A DNA stretch of 64,000 nt from Gilliamella sp. Pas-s25 (GTDB lineage: Bacteria > Pseudomonadota > Gammaproteobacteria > Enterobacterales > Orbaceae): contig NZ_WTEV01000004.1 of NCBI RefSeq assembly GCF_009795885.1, forward strand, positions 1-64,000, in the 5' to 3' direction. The notes beneath the pieces are model-generated. The model searched no databases. It worked only from the letters and a program-made list of their open reading frames with translations, and was not told where the DNA came from. A program made the translations under genes and the position numbers. Of this stretch, positions 36,052-46,575 are shown one piece after another. Position 1 is the first letter of the stretch. The number at the start of each line of letters is the position of its first letter.

Positions 36052-36081
36052 AATAAAAGCCCTGCTCCTTTTATTCTAAGG
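36046..36081. repeat. 14-bp perfect palindrome at the end of the transposase relic
   Basis: CCTTAGAATAAAAG (36046-36059) is the reverse complement of 36068-36081, loop of eight bases. It coincides with the break of the transposase-like frame, much as the palindrome at 34331-34369 does for the reverse transcriptase. Confidence 0.8.
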
Positions 36082-36266
36082 AGTTAAGACGAATTGCACT
36101 TCATGGTGTAATCTAGTTTTTTTGTTATTTTATTATTTCATTGAAAGCGCTTAACGCTTGCTTCATTGCTTAGATTCACTTACGCTGAGCGTTATTCTTT
36201 AACTGCTTTACTTTTGATTAATCCCAAGCTCAATATCTATCTTATATAAAAATTAAGAAATTAGTA

Positions 36267-37340
36267 TTAAGGATAAACGCAAATGCCATAATTAGAGCTA
36301 GAAACCCAATTTGAGTTTAGGTTTTTAACACGGCCATTGTCCGATTCTACGAAGAAATCGCTATCGCTCGTCCAATATTCACTACGGCGGGCAAAGTCTG
36401 CACTTCTATACATAGTCAAGGTGCCCCATTCCGTTACGAATCCTGCTCCTATATTGCGTTGTAGGCTATTTTTGCGTGACTGTGGTGAAGCGCCGTCTAT
36501 TCCGTTTCTACAAGGAAAATCGTCGTATCGAGGGTTACCTACGCCACACTTCGCATTGGTCAGATCTTTTACTCTTGGCGTATGATAACCTATCGCATTA
36601 CACCATGCGGCTTGCTCAGATTGGTTACCCGTTTTATCACCACGATGGACAAACCACTGCTTCAACACAAAACCATACTTTACCACCTCAGCACCATGTC
36701 TATTTCTACCCACTAATTCAAATGGTTGCGGCAAATGTGGCCTATGAACTAAATTTGGGTTATTGGAGTTTTTTTGAGTATAATTCGCTGATGGACCTGT
36801 TAAAATAACGCGTATAAATGTACTTTTTTCTAAAATAGTTCTTGTACTACAGGAAGGAATAAAACTTTCCAGAGTACTGCAAGCCTCATAAAACCAAGAA
36901 TCACTCCTTGGTATACTTGTCACTGTGGCAGTAATTCCTTCGTGTGCATCTGACTGCCATGTTAAATCATTTGCATTTTCCTCTAAGACTAAATCAAAAA
37001 ATACCCCATCAGCACCTGTGGTAGGGAAATTAAAAGCGTATAAAGGATGTGGTTGAGCGAAAAATCCTGTATTGTAAACAAATTCAGGAGCCGTGGGTTC
37101 AGGTTTAAGATCGTTCACACCTTCATTATAAATATAGTAAGGGGAAAGAGTAGGGGTAGCAAATAAGACAATTGGATCAGCAGGTATCATTATTATATCA
37201 CTACGATTACCCGCTTGAGCTTGTACATTCCATGAAGAAGATAATAATAACAGCCCCAACACCAATAAGCTTTTTCGGGATAATTTCGACGATATAAATA
37301 AGTTTCGTGTAAAAACTCGTCGAATAAGATTATTCTGCAT
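36267..37340 (-). CDS. DGR target-like secreted protein 2
   Basis: Paralogue of target 1, 357 residues. Signal peptide (SLLVLGLLLLSSSWNVQAQA) with a long n-region containing IRRVFTRNLFISSKLSRK; then FPTTGADGVFFDLVLEE, HEGITATVT, LPQPFELVGRNRHGAEVV, KYGFVLKQWFVHRG and WCNAIGYHTPRVKDLTNA, all shared with target 1. The C-terminal module has TEWG and EYWTSDSD, then a divergent tail. Here only about 16 of 52 tail codons are NNC, so recent diversification is less evident. Start 37340 is chosen because GAGGG lies just upstream. Likely surface-exposed or secreted; ligand unknown. Confidence 0.7.
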   Translation of the reverse strand: MQNNLIRRVFTRNLFISSKLSRKSLLVLGLLLLSSSWNVQAQAGNRSDIIMIPADPIVLFATPTLSPYYIYNEGVNDLKPEPTAPEFVYNTGFFAQPHPLYAFNFPTTGADGVFFDLVLEENANDLTWQSDAHEGITATVTSIPRSDSWFYEACSTLESFIPSCSTRTILEKSTFIRVILTGPSANYTQKNSNNPNLVHRPHLPQPFELVGRNRHGAEVVKYGFVLKQWFVHRGDKTGNQSEQAAWCNAIGYHTPRVKDLTNAKCGVGNPRYDDFPCRNGIDGASPQSRKNSLQRNIGAGFVTEWGTLTMYRSADFARRSEYWTSDSDFFVESDNGRVKNLNSNWVSSSNYGICVYP

Positions 37341-37377
37341 TATGTCCCTCACATCAAGTAATATTTTATTCTGTTTG

Positions 37378-37560
37378 AATTTTTACAGATTCTTGCTTAT
37401 TTAATAAGCTTACTTTTCTAACGCTATGAAAGTATAGTCGTAAAAAAAATAGTTGGCTAGTTTTTTAGCGGACTTTTGATAAATAAATGTAAAGATGAAA
37501 ATAATTTGACTTTAGATATAGGTAATTTTTTAATTAAAATATGATGTTATATTTCTGACA
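37378..37560 (-). repeat. Duplicated upstream region of target 2
   Basis: Counterpart of 35566-35764. It also carries a small GCTTATTTAATAAGC dyad (37397-37411) not complete in the other copy. Confidence 0.6.
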
Positions 37561-37986
37561 TTTTGGTCTTTGCTGGGATTATTAATATCTATGACCACGC
37601 TCTCATCAAACCTCCCCTTCTGGCGTACTAACTTTACTTAATTATCGATGCATTTTAACGCCGTGATAAGCTAGATATATTGATTTTACAATATCGTGAG
37701 ATTTTTTTAAACCATTCAGGTAGACTATTTATTTTATTTGTTTTTTATTTTGTTTTTTTAATGAAATTAATTCGCTATAAAGCATCTTCGGGGATTTTAT
37801 GTTTTGTTTAAAGTCATTTGGATGGGTTTAAGTATTACACACCAGCTTTAATTTGTTCATGATAAAAAATTCTTACTTGAGATGCAGATTTCCTCAGTTG
37901 TCAGCATATTCTGATATCGGAATGTACCAACAACTAGGTAATGTTTTGCTTAATAGACTTTATTTAGCGTAGAATTAAAGTTTGAC
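37561..37986. other. AT-rich gap between target 2 and mnmE
   Basis: About 425 bases with no credible gene. Short stretches of frame exist on both strands but none has a ribosome-binding site or recognisable product. No mnmE terminator with a U-run was identified. Confidence 0.4.
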
Positions 37987-39357
37987 CTACTTACCAATAC
38001 AAAACGAACTGAATATACGACCTAATAAATCATCAGAGGTAAATTCTCCTGTAATTTCGCTCAGGGCTTCTTGTGCTAGTCTTAGCTCTTCAGCTAGCAA
38101 TTCGCCAGCATGGAAAGTAATGAGTTGGTACTTACCATTATTTAAGTGTTCTGCTGCTTTTTCTAATGCTTGTAGATGACGTCGGCGTGCTAAAAATCCA
38201 CCTTCGGTGCTACTGGAAAAGCCCATGACTTGTTTAAGATGATCACGCAATAAAGTCATTCCCTCTCCTGTTCGTGCTGAAAGCTGAATCAGTGAGTAGC
38301 CGTTTACTTCACTGTATCCTAGTGCTTCGCCAGTTAAATCGGCTTTGTTGCGGATGACAGTGACGGGCATCTGTTTTGGTAAGCGTTCAATAAATTCTGG
38401 CCATAGTTTTTCTGGATTGGTTTCTATTGTCGTTGTGCTGTCGACCATAAATAATACACGATCAGCTTGCTCTATTTCTTGCCAAGCGCGTTCAATGCCA
38501 ATGCGTTCTACTTCGTCACTCGCTTCACGTAGTCCGGCTGTGTCGATAATATGTAGTGGCATGCCGTCGATATGGATATGCTCGCGTAAAACATCTCGGG
38601 TTGTGCCTGCTATATCAGTCACAATAGCAGCATCACGACCAGCTAAGGCATTAAGTAAGCTTGATTTTCCTGCATTAGGACGCCCAGCTATAACGACTTT
38701 CATGCCTTCTCGTAACAGTGATCCTTGTTTCGCTTCTTGCCGAACTTCGCTTAAACGAGCTATGACTTCGTTAAGCTGTGCTTCGATTTTACCGTCAGAT
38801 AAAAAGTCAATTTCTTCTTCGGGGAAATCAATTGCTGCCTCGGTAAATATGCGTAAATGAATTAAGGATTCAACCAATGCATTGACTTTTTTAGAAAATA
38901 CTCCTTGCAAGGATGATATTGCCGATTTTGCCGCTTGTTCTGAGCTAGCATCAATCAAATCAGCAATAGCTTCGGCTTGAGCAAGATCTAATTTGTCATT
39001 TAAAAATGCCCGTTCTGAAAATTCACCCGGACGAGCAATACGGACATGCGGGACTTCAAGAACACGTTTTAACAGTAAATCTAAAATAACAGGTCCACCA
39101 TGTCCTTGTAGTTCCAGCACATCTTCGCCAGTAAATGAATAAGGATTTGGGAAGAATAAAGCAATTCCCTCATCTAAGGTTGAACCATCTGAGGCTAAAA
39201 AAGGCAAATAATCAGCATGTCGAGGCTTAGGTAATTTGCCTAATACAGCTTGGGCAACAGCCTGAACCTTTGGTCCTGAAATACGTAAAATACCGACACC
39301 ACCACGACCGGGTGGGGTTGCTTGTGCGACAATAGTATCTGAATTCATATGTATCAA
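37987..39357 (-). CDS. mnmE: tRNA modification GTPase MnmE
   Basis: With MnmG it makes 5-(carboxymethyl)aminomethyluridine at tRNA wobble position 34. The 456 residues show an N-terminal folate-binding domain ([15 protein letters not shown]), a helical domain, and an inserted G domain (about 218-378): G1 [15 protein letters not shown]2 [11 protein letters not shown]3 DTAGLREA, G4 RNKADL. The C-terminal CIGK with the catalytic Cys is intact. Start at 39357 encodes [14 protein letters not shown]; the ATG three codons later is equally possible. Confidence 0.97.
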   Translation of the reverse strand: MIHMNSDTIVAQATPPGRGGVGILRISGPKVQAVAQAVLGKLPKPRHADYLPFLASDGSTLDEGIALFFPNPYSFTGEDVLELQGHGGPVILDLLLKRVLEVPHVRIARPGEFSERAFLNDKLDLAQAEAIADLIDASSEQAAKSAISSLQGVFSKKVNALVESLIHLRIFTEAAIDFPEEEIDFLSDGKIEAQLNEVIARLSEVRQEAKQGSLLREGMKVVIAGRPNAGKSSLLNALAGRDAAIVTDIAGTTRDVLREHIHIDGMPLHIIDTAGLREASDEVERIGIERAWQEIEQADRVLFMVDSTTTIETNPEKLWPEFIERLPKQMPVTVIRNKADLTGEALGYSEVNGYSLIQLSARTGEGMTLLRDHLKQVMGFSSSTEGGFLARRRHLQALEKAAEHLNNGKYQLITFHAGELLAEELRLAQEALSEITGEFTSDDLLGRIFSSFCIGK

Positions 39358-39494
39358 TTTCTAAATTAAACAGCAATACATCATAATACCATGGACAAGA
39401 CGCAAAAACAGCTGTTGCTTATTTATCTAATCATGCAAATATACGCCATTTTAAAAATCAAGCGGTTTAAATAAATAGTCAAAAAAGAGCCTGT

Positions 39495-40085
39495 CTAAAT
39501 CTCATTTTTAGGATGATCAAATAACCACGAATTAGCTAATGCTAAAGGCTCTCTTATCATTGCAATATATTTATCAAAATTAGAAAAACGTAATGGCGCC
39601 GATAATCCCGATACATCCGTAACTCCTGAACGTTTAGCTAGCATTACCGAGCGTAATAAATGAAAATCATTAGTAACAACAACCGTTTTCCCTAATGGTA
39701 ATACCTCATTGGCATATATAAATTGTTGGGCTGTTCGGGTTGATTTGTCTTCAATATAGATTCGCGAAGCGTCTATTCCTTGATTTACCAAGTAATTAAA
39801 CATCACGCTAGCTTCAGTGGCTGATTCGTCTTTGCCTTGTCCACCACAAACAACCGCTTTCGTATTGGGATTATTTTGCAAATAAGTGGCAGCTACATCT
39901 AAGCGAATTTGTAAGGTTAAAGGCGCCATTGCTGGCGTGCCAACAACTTGTGAACCCAACACAACTAATGTATCAGCGTTATCAATGGGCTTTTGTTGAG
40001 CATAGATAAAAATAATAATATTACAAACAATAAAATAACCTAAAATGGCGATAACAGCATAATTGAATAATTTTAAAATTTTCAT
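39495..40085 (-). CDS. SanA/YdcF-like DUF218 membrane protein
   Basis: About 196 residues: one N-terminal membrane helix (LFNYAVIAILGYFIVCNIII), then a DUF218 domain in the periplasm. Conserved family blocks are ADTLVVLGSQV, GGQGKDESATEA, IYIEDKSTRTAQQF and VVTNDFHLLRS. DUF218 proteins such as SanA and ElyC affect envelope integrity and vancomycin tolerance; the biochemical role is not settled. The start at 40085 is chosen because it lies just after the tag stop and behind AAGGA; upstream frame would overlap tag. Probably cotranscribed with tag. Confidence 0.8.
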   Translation of the reverse strand: MKILKLFNYAVIAILGYFIVCNIIIFIYAQQKPIDNADTLVVLGSQVVGTPAMAPLTLQIRLDVAATYLQNNPNTKAVVCGGQGKDESATEASVMFNYLVNQGIDASRIYIEDKSTRTAQQFIYANEVLPLGKTVVVTNDFHLLRSVMLAKRSGVTDVSGLSAPLRFSNFDKYIAMIREPLALANSWLFDHPKNEI

Positions 40086-40089
40086 TAAA

Positions 40090-40659
40090 TCAATATCCTT
40101 TTTTAAAACAATCGTCAAAATGGTCATTGATTAGTCCCATTGATTGCATAAATGCATAACAAATCGTTGAGCCAACAAAACTAAAGCCCCTCTTTTTTAA
40201 CGCCTTTGACATCTGGTCAGATAGTTCGGTGCTCACGGGGACTTCACTTTTGTCTTTATAGTGGTTGATCATCGGTTTACCCTTAACAAAAGACCAAATA
40301 AGTTGTGAAAAATCTTCACCATTATTTTGCATAGCTAAATAAGCTTGTGCATTTTTTACAATACTATTAAGTTTTAATCGATTACGAATTAATCCTTTAT
40401 TTTCAAGTAATTTTTCGATATCTTCAGGCGATAATTTTATAATTTTTTGAGGATCAAAATTGAAAAAACAACGCCGATACTCATCTCGCTTTTTTAATAC
40501 GGTAATCCACGACAAGCCAGCTTGTTGTCCTTCTAAACAAATTTTTTCAAATAGCTTAAGACTATCATATTGGGCTATGCCCCACTCGTTGTCATGATAA
40601 GCAATATACAGTGGATCGTTTGTCACCCAACTGCAACGCTTTACTTTTTGGTCTATCAT
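40090..40659 (-). CDS. tag: DNA-3-methyladenine glycosylase I
   Basis: Removes 3-methyladenine from alkylated DNA. The 189 residues show the family start RCSWVTNDPLYIAYHDNEWG, the aromatic base pocket in QAGLSWITVLKKR, and FVGSTICYAFMQSMGLINDH near the end, with Cys and His ligands of the bound zinc. Length equals E. coli Tag (187). AAGGATG precedes the start. Confidence 0.95.
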   Translation of the reverse strand: MIDQKVKRCSWVTNDPLYIAYHDNEWGIAQYDSLKLFEKICLEGQQAGLSWITVLKKRDEYRRCFFNFDPQKIIKLSPEDIEKLLENKGLIRNRLKLNSIVKNAQAYLAMQNNGEDFSQLIWSFVKGKPMINHYKDKSEVPVSTELSDQMSKALKKRGFSFVGSTICYAFMQSMGLINDHFDDCFKKGY

Positions 40660-40903
40660 TAAATCATCCTTTTAGATTAACCACCATGGTATGGTAAATG
40701 ATGATATCTTTTATCCAATAAAATATAAATATATTAAGATTATAAATTAAATACACAGTTTAATCTCATTCATTAAATTTTTTTATGATAGGAAAAAAGG
40801 CATCTTTTTGTGGCAGAATGAGGATTCTTTATAAGATTTGGTCAAAAAAGATAAATTTTCTTGATTTTTTATCTCTATTTAACAATAAGAATAAGGTTAG
40901 TTC

Positions 40904-42256
40904 ATGAATCAGTCTGAAATCAATGTTCGGTTACAACCCAATGCACGACCATTAAATAGTAAAGATCTAAAAACGTTAGTGTTATCTTCTTTAGGCGGTA
41001 CGCTAGAGTTTTATGATTTTGTTATTTATGCGCTTTATATCGATACCATCGTTAAACCGCTATTTTTACCTCATACATTATCCCCTTTGACGTTAGATCT
41101 GTTTGCGTGGGGAATTTTTGCTGCTGGTTATTTAGTCCGTCCTGTGGGCGGTATTATTATGGCACATTTTGGCGATAAAATGGGCCGTAAAAAGATGTTT
41201 ACCCTAAGTGTCGCAATGATGGCGCTACCGACTTTCATCATTGGGGTTTTACCCACTTACGAAATGATCGGTATTTTTGCACCACTATTGCTTTTGATTA
41301 TGCGCATGTTGCAAGGTGCAGCGATCGGTGGCGAAATGCCAGGTGCTTGGGTATTTATTGCAGAGCATGTGCCAAAACAACGTTATGGACTTGGTGTTGG
41401 CACATTAACTTCTGGTATTACTGGCGGGATTTTGCTTGGTTTTATTGTCACAATTATTATTGATATCTGTTTTACCACACAAAATATTTTAGATTATGCA
41501 TGGCGTATCCCGTTTATTATTGGCGGTATTTTTGGGGTTATTTCAGTTTATTTGCGCCGTTTTTTATCTGAAACACCTATTTTTAAGGAGTTAGCGGCAC
41601 GTAAAGCGATTGAAAAAAATATCCCTATTGTTACTGTGCTTCAAAAACACAAAACAGCGTGTTTAATTGTTGCATTGTTAACTTGGTCATTGTCTACTGC
41701 AATTATGGTGGGGATTTTAATTACCCCGGGTCGTATTGTTGGTGGAATGTATCATTTTGCCAACCTTGATTGGCGGATCGGTGGTTGTATTGCGGCTTTG
41801 ACCTTAACATTAGGTTGTATTATTTTTGGTTGGTTAGATGATAAGCTTGGTTCAACAAAAACTGGGATGATTTGTTGGGGTGGACTTGCTGTTTCTGGTC
41901 TCTATTTTTATGGTTCTTTATCGCCTGATATGTCAATCACTAAACTTTATTTGATTTGGGCGGTGTTTGGGCTTTTTATCGGCTCTGTCGCCATGACACC
42001 AATTATTGGAACAAGAACATTTCCACCAGCAATCCGCTATTCAGGTTTGTCGTTTTCTTATAATTTAGCTTATGCGTTATTTAGCGCTATTACGCCAACG
42101 TTAACGATTTATCTATTAAGTCCTGAACACTTATTAGGAGAATATAGTTATTTGGGTGCGGGTATTTATATCTCTTTTGTGGCATTAATTGCAATTGGAG
42201 TTGGTTTCTATCCTTTAGCAAAAAAGGGCTGGAGCAGTAACTCAACTAATTATTAG
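40904..42256 (+). CDS. MFS transporter, metabolite:H+ symporter (MHS) type
   Basis: Twelve-helix transporter of 450 residues. The MHS hallmark GGTLEFYDFVIYALY (near 31) opens helix 1; the loop motif HFGDKMGRKKMF (near 88) and MRMLQGAAIGGEMPGAWVFI (near 137) follow. This subgroup (ProP, KgtP, ShiA, CitA relatives) imports organic acids or osmolytes with protons; the substrate cannot be fixed from sequence. It is a single-gene unit with its own terminator. Confidence 0.87.
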   Translation: MNQSEINVRLQPNARPLNSKDLKTLVLSSLGGTLEFYDFVIYALYIDTIVKPLFLPHTLSPLTLDLFAWGIFAAGYLVRPVGGIIMAHFGDKMGRKKMFTLSVAMMALPTFIIGVLPTYEMIGIFAPLLLLIMRMLQGAAIGGEMPGAWVFIAEHVPKQRYGLGVGTLTSGITGGILLGFIVTIIIDICFTTQNILDYAWRIPFIIGGIFGVISVYLRRFLSETPIFKELAARKAIEKNIPIVTVLQKHKTACLIVALLTWSLSTAIMVGILITPGRIVGGMYHFANLDWRIGGCIAALTLTLGCIIFGWLDDKLGSTKTGMICWGGLAVSGLYFYGSLSPDMSITKLYLIWAVFGLFIGSVAMTPIIGTRTFPPAIRYSGLSFSYNLAYALFSAITPTLTIYLLSPEHLLGEYSYLGAGIYISFVALIAIGVGFYPLAKKGWSSNSTNY

Positions 42257-42273
42257 CCAGTAATGATTTTAGC

Positions 42274-42309
42274 AATAACAAAGCAGGGCGAGTTCCCTGC
42301 TTTGTTATT
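42274..42309. terminator. Bidirectional terminator between the MHS transporter and gor
   Basis: A 15-base perfect stem (42274-42288 with 42295-42309), loop CGAGTT, with A-rich left and T-rich right arms. It separates two convergent genes and can serve both. Confidence 0.85.
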
Positions 42310-42354
42310 TAACTGTGTGCTATATACTAATATGATATACAAATAGCTATCATA

Positions 42355-43707
42355 TTAACGCATGGTAACAAACTCTTCAGCAGCAGTTGGGTGAATCGCA
42401 ACGGTGTTATCAAAATCCTTTTTCGTTGCACCCATATTTAGTGCTACAGCAAAGCCTTGTAACATTTCGTCCATACCATATCCAATACCATGAATACCCA
42501 CAATTTTTTCTTCTTTACCAGCGCACACTAACTTCATCCGACACGGTTGACGATGTTGCGTAACTGCGGTGTACATGGCCGTAAAGGTGGATTTATAGAC
42601 TTTGACGTTTTCTTCACCATATTGCAGTATCGCTTCTGGCTCAGTTAAGCCTACTGTACCAATTGCTGGGTGTGTAAAGACGACGGTTGGAATATTACTA
42701 TAATCTAAATGTTCATCAGGTTTATTGTTAAAAAGCCTTTCTGATAAGCGACGACCCGCGGCAACCGCAACCGGCGTTAATGCCATGGCGCCTGTATCAT
42801 CACCGACTGAATAAATACCCTGTACATTGGTATTTTGATATTTATCCACTATCACAAAGCCTTTATTATCAATGTCAATGCCTGCTGCCTGTAAATTCAT
42901 GTCATTTGTAGCAGGTTCACGACCAATTGCCCAAATTAAACAATCGACAGTATAACTTTCGCCATTTTCTAGTGTTAAAGTTAATGACTCATCACTGTTT
43001 TTAGTAACGGATTTTGGCACTGCAAAAGTATGAAGTTGTTGCCCTTCTGTTTTTATCACTTCCATTAATGTTTCGACAATTAATGGATCAAAAGTGCGTA
43101 ATGGTGTGGCATTGCGAACAAATTGATGAGTTTGTGCGCCAAGTGCATGTAATACACTTGCGATTTCGCAAGCAATATAACCAGCGCCCACAACTGCCAC
43201 ACGCTTAGGTAAGGCTTTTAGCGCAAAAAATCCATCAGATGTAATACCATATTGCGCCCCCGGGATATTCGGAATCGTTGGTTTTCCCCCCACAGCTATC
43301 AGAATATGATCGGCACTATAATGTTCACCATTTACCTCAACTGTATGAGAATCAACAAACTTAGCATATCCATGAATCACATCAACGTTGTTATTATTCA
43401 GAACCCGATCATAAGATTGATGGATTCGATCAATATAAACGCTTCGGCTAGCAATTAATTTATCCCAACTGAATTGATTAATAGTAGTATCAAAACCGTA
43501 ATCGGGACCATAGTGATTGATGGCTTCAGCAATTTGTGCACCATACCACATCACTTTTTTAGGCACACAACCAACATTCACACAGGTTCCACCTAATAAT
43601 TTCGCTTCAATAATGGCACACTTTTTTCCATAGGACGCAGCTCGGTTGACTGATGCTATCCCACCACTACCGCCACCAATGGCAATATAATCATAATGTT
43701 TGGTCAT
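42355..43707 (-). CDS. gor: Glutathione reductase
   Basis: NADPH-dependent flavoenzyme that keeps glutathione reduced. The 450 residues carry the FAD motif [15 protein letters not shown] (near 9), the redox-active disulfide [16 protein letters not shown] (near 40), the NADPH motif [15 protein letters not shown] (near 170), and the dimer-interface [15 protein letters not shown] with the catalytic His-Glu at the C-terminus. Length equals E. coli Gor (450). AAGGATA lies before the start. Confidence 0.96.
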   Translation of the reverse strand: MTKHYDYIAIGGGSGGIASVNRAASYGKKCAIIEAKLLGGTCVNVGCVPKKVMWYGAQIAEAINHYGPDYGFDTTINQFSWDKLIASRSVYIDRIHQSYDRVLNNNNVDVIHGYAKFVDSHTVEVNGEHYSADHILIAVGGKPTIPNIPGAQYGITSDGFFALKALPKRVAVVGAGYIACEIASVLHALGAQTHQFVRNATPLRTFDPLIVETLMEVIKTEGQQLHTFAVPKSVTKNSDESLTLTLENGESYTVDCLIWAIGREPATNDMNLQAAGIDIDNKGFVIVDKYQNTNVQGIYSVGDDTGAMALTPVAVAAGRRLSERLFNNKPDEHLDYSNIPTVVFTHPAIGTVGLTEPEAILQYGEENVKVYKSTFTAMYTAVTQHRQPCRMKLVCAGKEEKIVGIHGIGYGMDEMLQGFAVALNMGATKKDFDNTVAIHPTAAEEFVTMR

Positions 43708-43947
43708 AAAATATCCTTAATACTCTTTTTCATAATTTGGTCATTAGCTTTGCATAAAGCGCGTAATAAAAAAAGTATTAATTTTGAAATTTAACAATAG
43801 TTATTAACTATTAATTTTCAATAACTGTTAATAATTTTTTTATTAAAGACTTGGTCAACATTGCTAGTGTTTTTTGATGATTTTTTTAAAGTTTGTCTTA
43901 AGGCGTAATTAAAATAAGAAAATAAATAGTTGTTTTTTCCCATTCTA

Positions 43948-43985
43948 AAGCAAATCGGTTACTCCAATGAGTAACCGATTTGCTT
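43948..43985. terminator. Strong terminator downstream of hldE
   Basis: A 17-base perfect stem (43948-43964 with 43969-43985), loop CAAT, 12 bases past the hldE stop. The left arm contains AAGCAAATCGG. The U-run is short on the hldE strand, but stem length makes termination likely. Confidence 0.75.
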
Positions 43986-43996
43986 GACAATAAGAT

Positions 43997-45421
43997 TTAG
44001 CGATTTTTTATTGCATTAATAATATTAGTTGTGGAACAACCATCTTCAAAGTTAAGCACTTTAACCGTTCCACCTGCGGCAATTACTTCCTTTCCACCGG
44101 CAATATCCTCAGGTTTATAATCGCCACCTTTGACTAAGACATCGGGCAAGACATTAGCAATGAGTCGTTGAGGAGTTTCTTCTTCAAATGGCACAACCCA
44201 ATCAACCGAATCAAGTGCACCTAGTACAATCATTCGTTGCATAAGTGGGTTTATTGGTCTTGATTCGCCTTTTAGTTTTTTTACCGAGGCATCGCTGTTT
44301 ACAGCAACAATTAGGCGATCGCCAAGTTTCCGAGCATTTGCCAAATAAGAAACATGCCCTGCATGTAAAATATCAAAACAGCCATTGGTCATGACAATTT
44401 TTTCTCCACGCATGCGCGCCTTTAGGACCTCTTCTTTTAGTTCGTCTTCGCTCATGACGCCAAAACCATCATCAGCACGTGCGCGTATAGCGTTTTCTAG
44501 TTCGACTTGTGAAACAGTCGATGTACCTAGTTTGCCAACAACCACACCAGCTGCAGCATTGGCTAAAAAGCAGCTTTCTTCTAAAGATTGTCCAGCAGCT
44601 AAAGAAGCGGCTAATGTCGCAATTACAGTATCGCCTGCGCCGGTGACATCAAAGACTTCTTTGGCTTGGGTTGGCAGGTGGTAAATTGGTTTGTCTAATT
44701 GTAGTAGTGTCATACCTTTTTCACTACGCGTGACCAGCAAGGCTTTAAGATCATACTTTTTGATAAGCTGATAACCTTTTTCGACAATGTCTTCTTCGTT
44801 TTGGCAGTGTCCAACCACGGCTTCAAATTCAGTCATATTTGGCGTTAATAATGTTGCACCACGATAACGCTCAAAATCCGTACCTTTGGGATCAACTAAA
44901 ATCGGTACATTAGCTTGATTAGCAAGCTTAATCATTGCTTGAACTGCCGATAATGCGCCCTTAGCATAATCCGATAAAACCAACACTTTATGAGTCGTTA
45001 ATGCTGTTTGAATGCGTTCAAGAATAGGGGTTGCATCAATATTACCAAATCCTTCTTCAAAATCGATACGAATTAATTGTTGATTGCGTGATAGAACTCG
45101 CAATTTGGTGATGGTTGGGTGCGTTGAAACGGATACAAAATCACAGTAAACATTATGTTTACTGAGTTGTTTATCAAGAATTTTAGCTGGCTCATCAATG
45201 CCTGTTAAGCCAATAAGTCGCGCGTTACCACAAAGTGAAGTTATATTCATGGCAACATTGGCTGCACCGCCTGGGCGTTCTTCTAAAGAGTCAATTTTAA
45301 CGACAGGAACCGGGGCTTCAGGTGATATTCGATTAGTCCCCCCATACCAGTAGCGATCTAACATAATATCGCCCACAACTAATACATTGGCACAATTAAA
45401 ATCAGGTAATGATGTTTTCAT
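43997..45421 (-). CDS. hldE: Bifunctional heptose kinase/adenylyltransferase HldE
   Basis: Makes ADP-heptose for the LPS inner core. The 474 residues contain a ribokinase-type kinase (about 1-318; [10 protein letters not shown] near 51, [17 protein letters not shown] near 262) and a cytidylyltransferase-like domain (about 340-474; [16 protein letters not shown] with the HAGH motif, near 345). Length matches E. coli HldE (477). Other heptose-pathway genes (gmhA at 52670, and gutQ for Kdo at 16588) are also in the window. Confidence 0.97.
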   Translation of the reverse strand: MKTSLPDFNCANVLVVGDIMLDRYWYGGTNRISPEAPVPVVKIDSLEERPGGAANVAMNITSLCGNARLIGLTGIDEPAKILDKQLSKHNVYCDFVSVSTHPTITKLRVLSRNQQLIRIDFEEGFGNIDATPILERIQTALTTHKVLVLSDYAKGALSAVQAMIKLANQANVPILVDPKGTDFERYRGATLLTPNMTEFEAVVGHCQNEEDIVEKGYQLIKKYDLKALLVTRSEKGMTLLQLDKPIYHLPTQAKEVFDVTGAGDTVIATLAASLAAGQSLEESCFLANAAAGVVVGKLGTSTVSQVELENAIRARADDGFGVMSEDELKEEVLKARMRGEKIVMTNGCFDILHAGHVSYLANARKLGDRLIVAVNSDASVKKLKGESRPINPLMQRMIVLGALDSVDWVVPFEEETPQRLIANVLPDVLVKGGDYKPEDIAGGKEVIAAGGTVKVLNFEDGCSTTNIINAIKNR

Positions 45422-45475
45422 TATGACAGGTTATCCTTACTTGTTCAGTTTAATTCATTGGTTATCTGTTTATGT

Positions 45476-46237
45476 CTATTGTTCAGAATCTTGGCTCTCA
45501 TCTTCTATATTGTCATGTTGACGCGGTTGGTAAAAACGGGCAAAAAAGGTGCCAATTTCAAACAGTAAACAGATAGGTACAGCTAATAATATTTGTGAAA
45601 AAACATCTGGTGGTGTAACAAACATTGCAACGGCAAACACACCAACAATAATATAAGGGCGTTTGTTACGTAGGCTTTTGGGTGTGGTGATTCCAGTCCA
45701 GCAGAGCAAAATAATTGCCACAGGCACTTCAAAAGCAAAACCAAATACTACAAAAAGGGTCATGACAAAATCGAGGTATTTGGTAATGTCAGTGTTGATT
45801 GCAACATCAACCGGTGCCGTATGAATAAAAAAGTAAAACGCTAATGGAAACACCACAAAATAAGCAAACGCTATCCCCATATAAAATAGGATTGTGCTTG
45901 ATACAATTAAAGGCATCACCAAACGTCTTTCGTGTTGGTATAGTGCTGGCGCAATAAAGCCCCAAACTTGGTATAACACATACGGAATAGAAATGAATAT
46001 CGCTACCACCGCAGTCAGTTTAATCGGTGTAAAAAATGGCGCGGCAATATCGGTTGCTATCATGCTACTACCTTGAGGTAATTGGCTGATGAGCGGATTT
46101 GCTACAATATGATAAATATCATTAGAAAAATAAAATAAACAAATTAATACCAATAAAATACAGATAATACAACGTAAAAGCCGTGTTCTGAGTTCAACAA
46201 GATGTCCAATTAATGGTTGAGTAGCATCGTCTGTCAT
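45476..46237 (-). CDS. tatC: Sec-independent translocase subunit TatC
   Basis: Polytopic core of the twin-arginine translocase. The 253 residues have six helices and the family blocks [17 protein letters not shown] at the N-terminus, [28 protein letters not shown]-like second helix pair, and [18 protein letters not shown]. The start overlaps the tatB stop by four bases. Last gene of the ubiE-ubiB-tatABC group. Confidence 0.96.
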   Translation of the reverse strand: MTDDATQPLIGHLVELRTRLLRCIICILLVLICLFYFSNDIYHIVANPLISQLPQGSSMIATDIAAPFFTPIKLTAVVAIFISIPYVLYQVWGFIAPALYQHERRLVMPLIVSSTILFYMGIAFAYFVVFPLAFYFFIHTAPVDVAINTDITKYLDFVMTLFVVFGFAFEVPVAIILLCWTGITTPKSLRNKRPYIIVGVFAVAMFVTPPDVFSQILLAVPICLLFEIGTFFARFYQPRQHDNIEDESQDSEQ

Positions 46238-46572
46238 GATTTTTTATCTGAATGTGTTTGTGGATCGATTTGCGTTGCTGAGTCGATTTCGTTTTGTAAT
46301 GATTCAGTTACACGCTTTAAGTCGTCAATAGATTCTTGAATTTCAGGCGTAAGAGTTGTTAAACCACTTTTTTCAGCCTTTTTTAAACTGTCTTGTAATT
46401 CTTGCAGTTTAAGTTCTTTATTTAACTCTAACTGTACAGTGGCTGACATTCGGCGTAGCACCTTTATCCAACCTGCAACTGTTTTTATCGCAACAGGTAA
46501 CCGTTCTGGCCCTAATACCACCAGACCAATAATTAATACTAATAGTAATTGACCAAAGCTGATATCAAACAC
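46234..46572 (-). CDS. tatB: Twin-arginine translocase subunit TatB
   Basis: Single-helix protein of 112 residues: [21 protein letters not shown], then the [16 protein letters not shown] hinge and amphipathic helix, followed by a charged tail. The N-terminal FDISF and Glu-8 equivalent region are typical of TatB rather than TatA. It is shorter in its tail than E. coli TatB (171). Confidence 0.93.
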   Translation of the reverse strand: MFDISFGQLLLVLIIGLVVLGPERLPVAIKTVAGWIKVLRRMSATVQLELNKELKLQELQDSLKKAEKSGLTTLTPEIQESIDDLKRVTESLQNEIDSATQIDPQTHSDKKS

Positions 46573-46575
46573 GGG

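Noticed and set aside
36337-36808. Two plus-strand open frames inside target gene 2
   Set aside because: No ribosome-binding site, low-complexity translation, and fully antisense to a gene with homology to target 1.
33337-37986. Search for a DGR template repeat matching the variable region of target 1
   Set aside because: Reading the non-coding parts of this stretch on both strands showed no second copy of the variable region; none is reported.
38345-38860. 171-codon open frame antisense to mnmE
   Set aside because: It lies wholly inside mnmE in the opposite direction, is rich in Ser/Arg as expected of a shadow frame, and matches no family.
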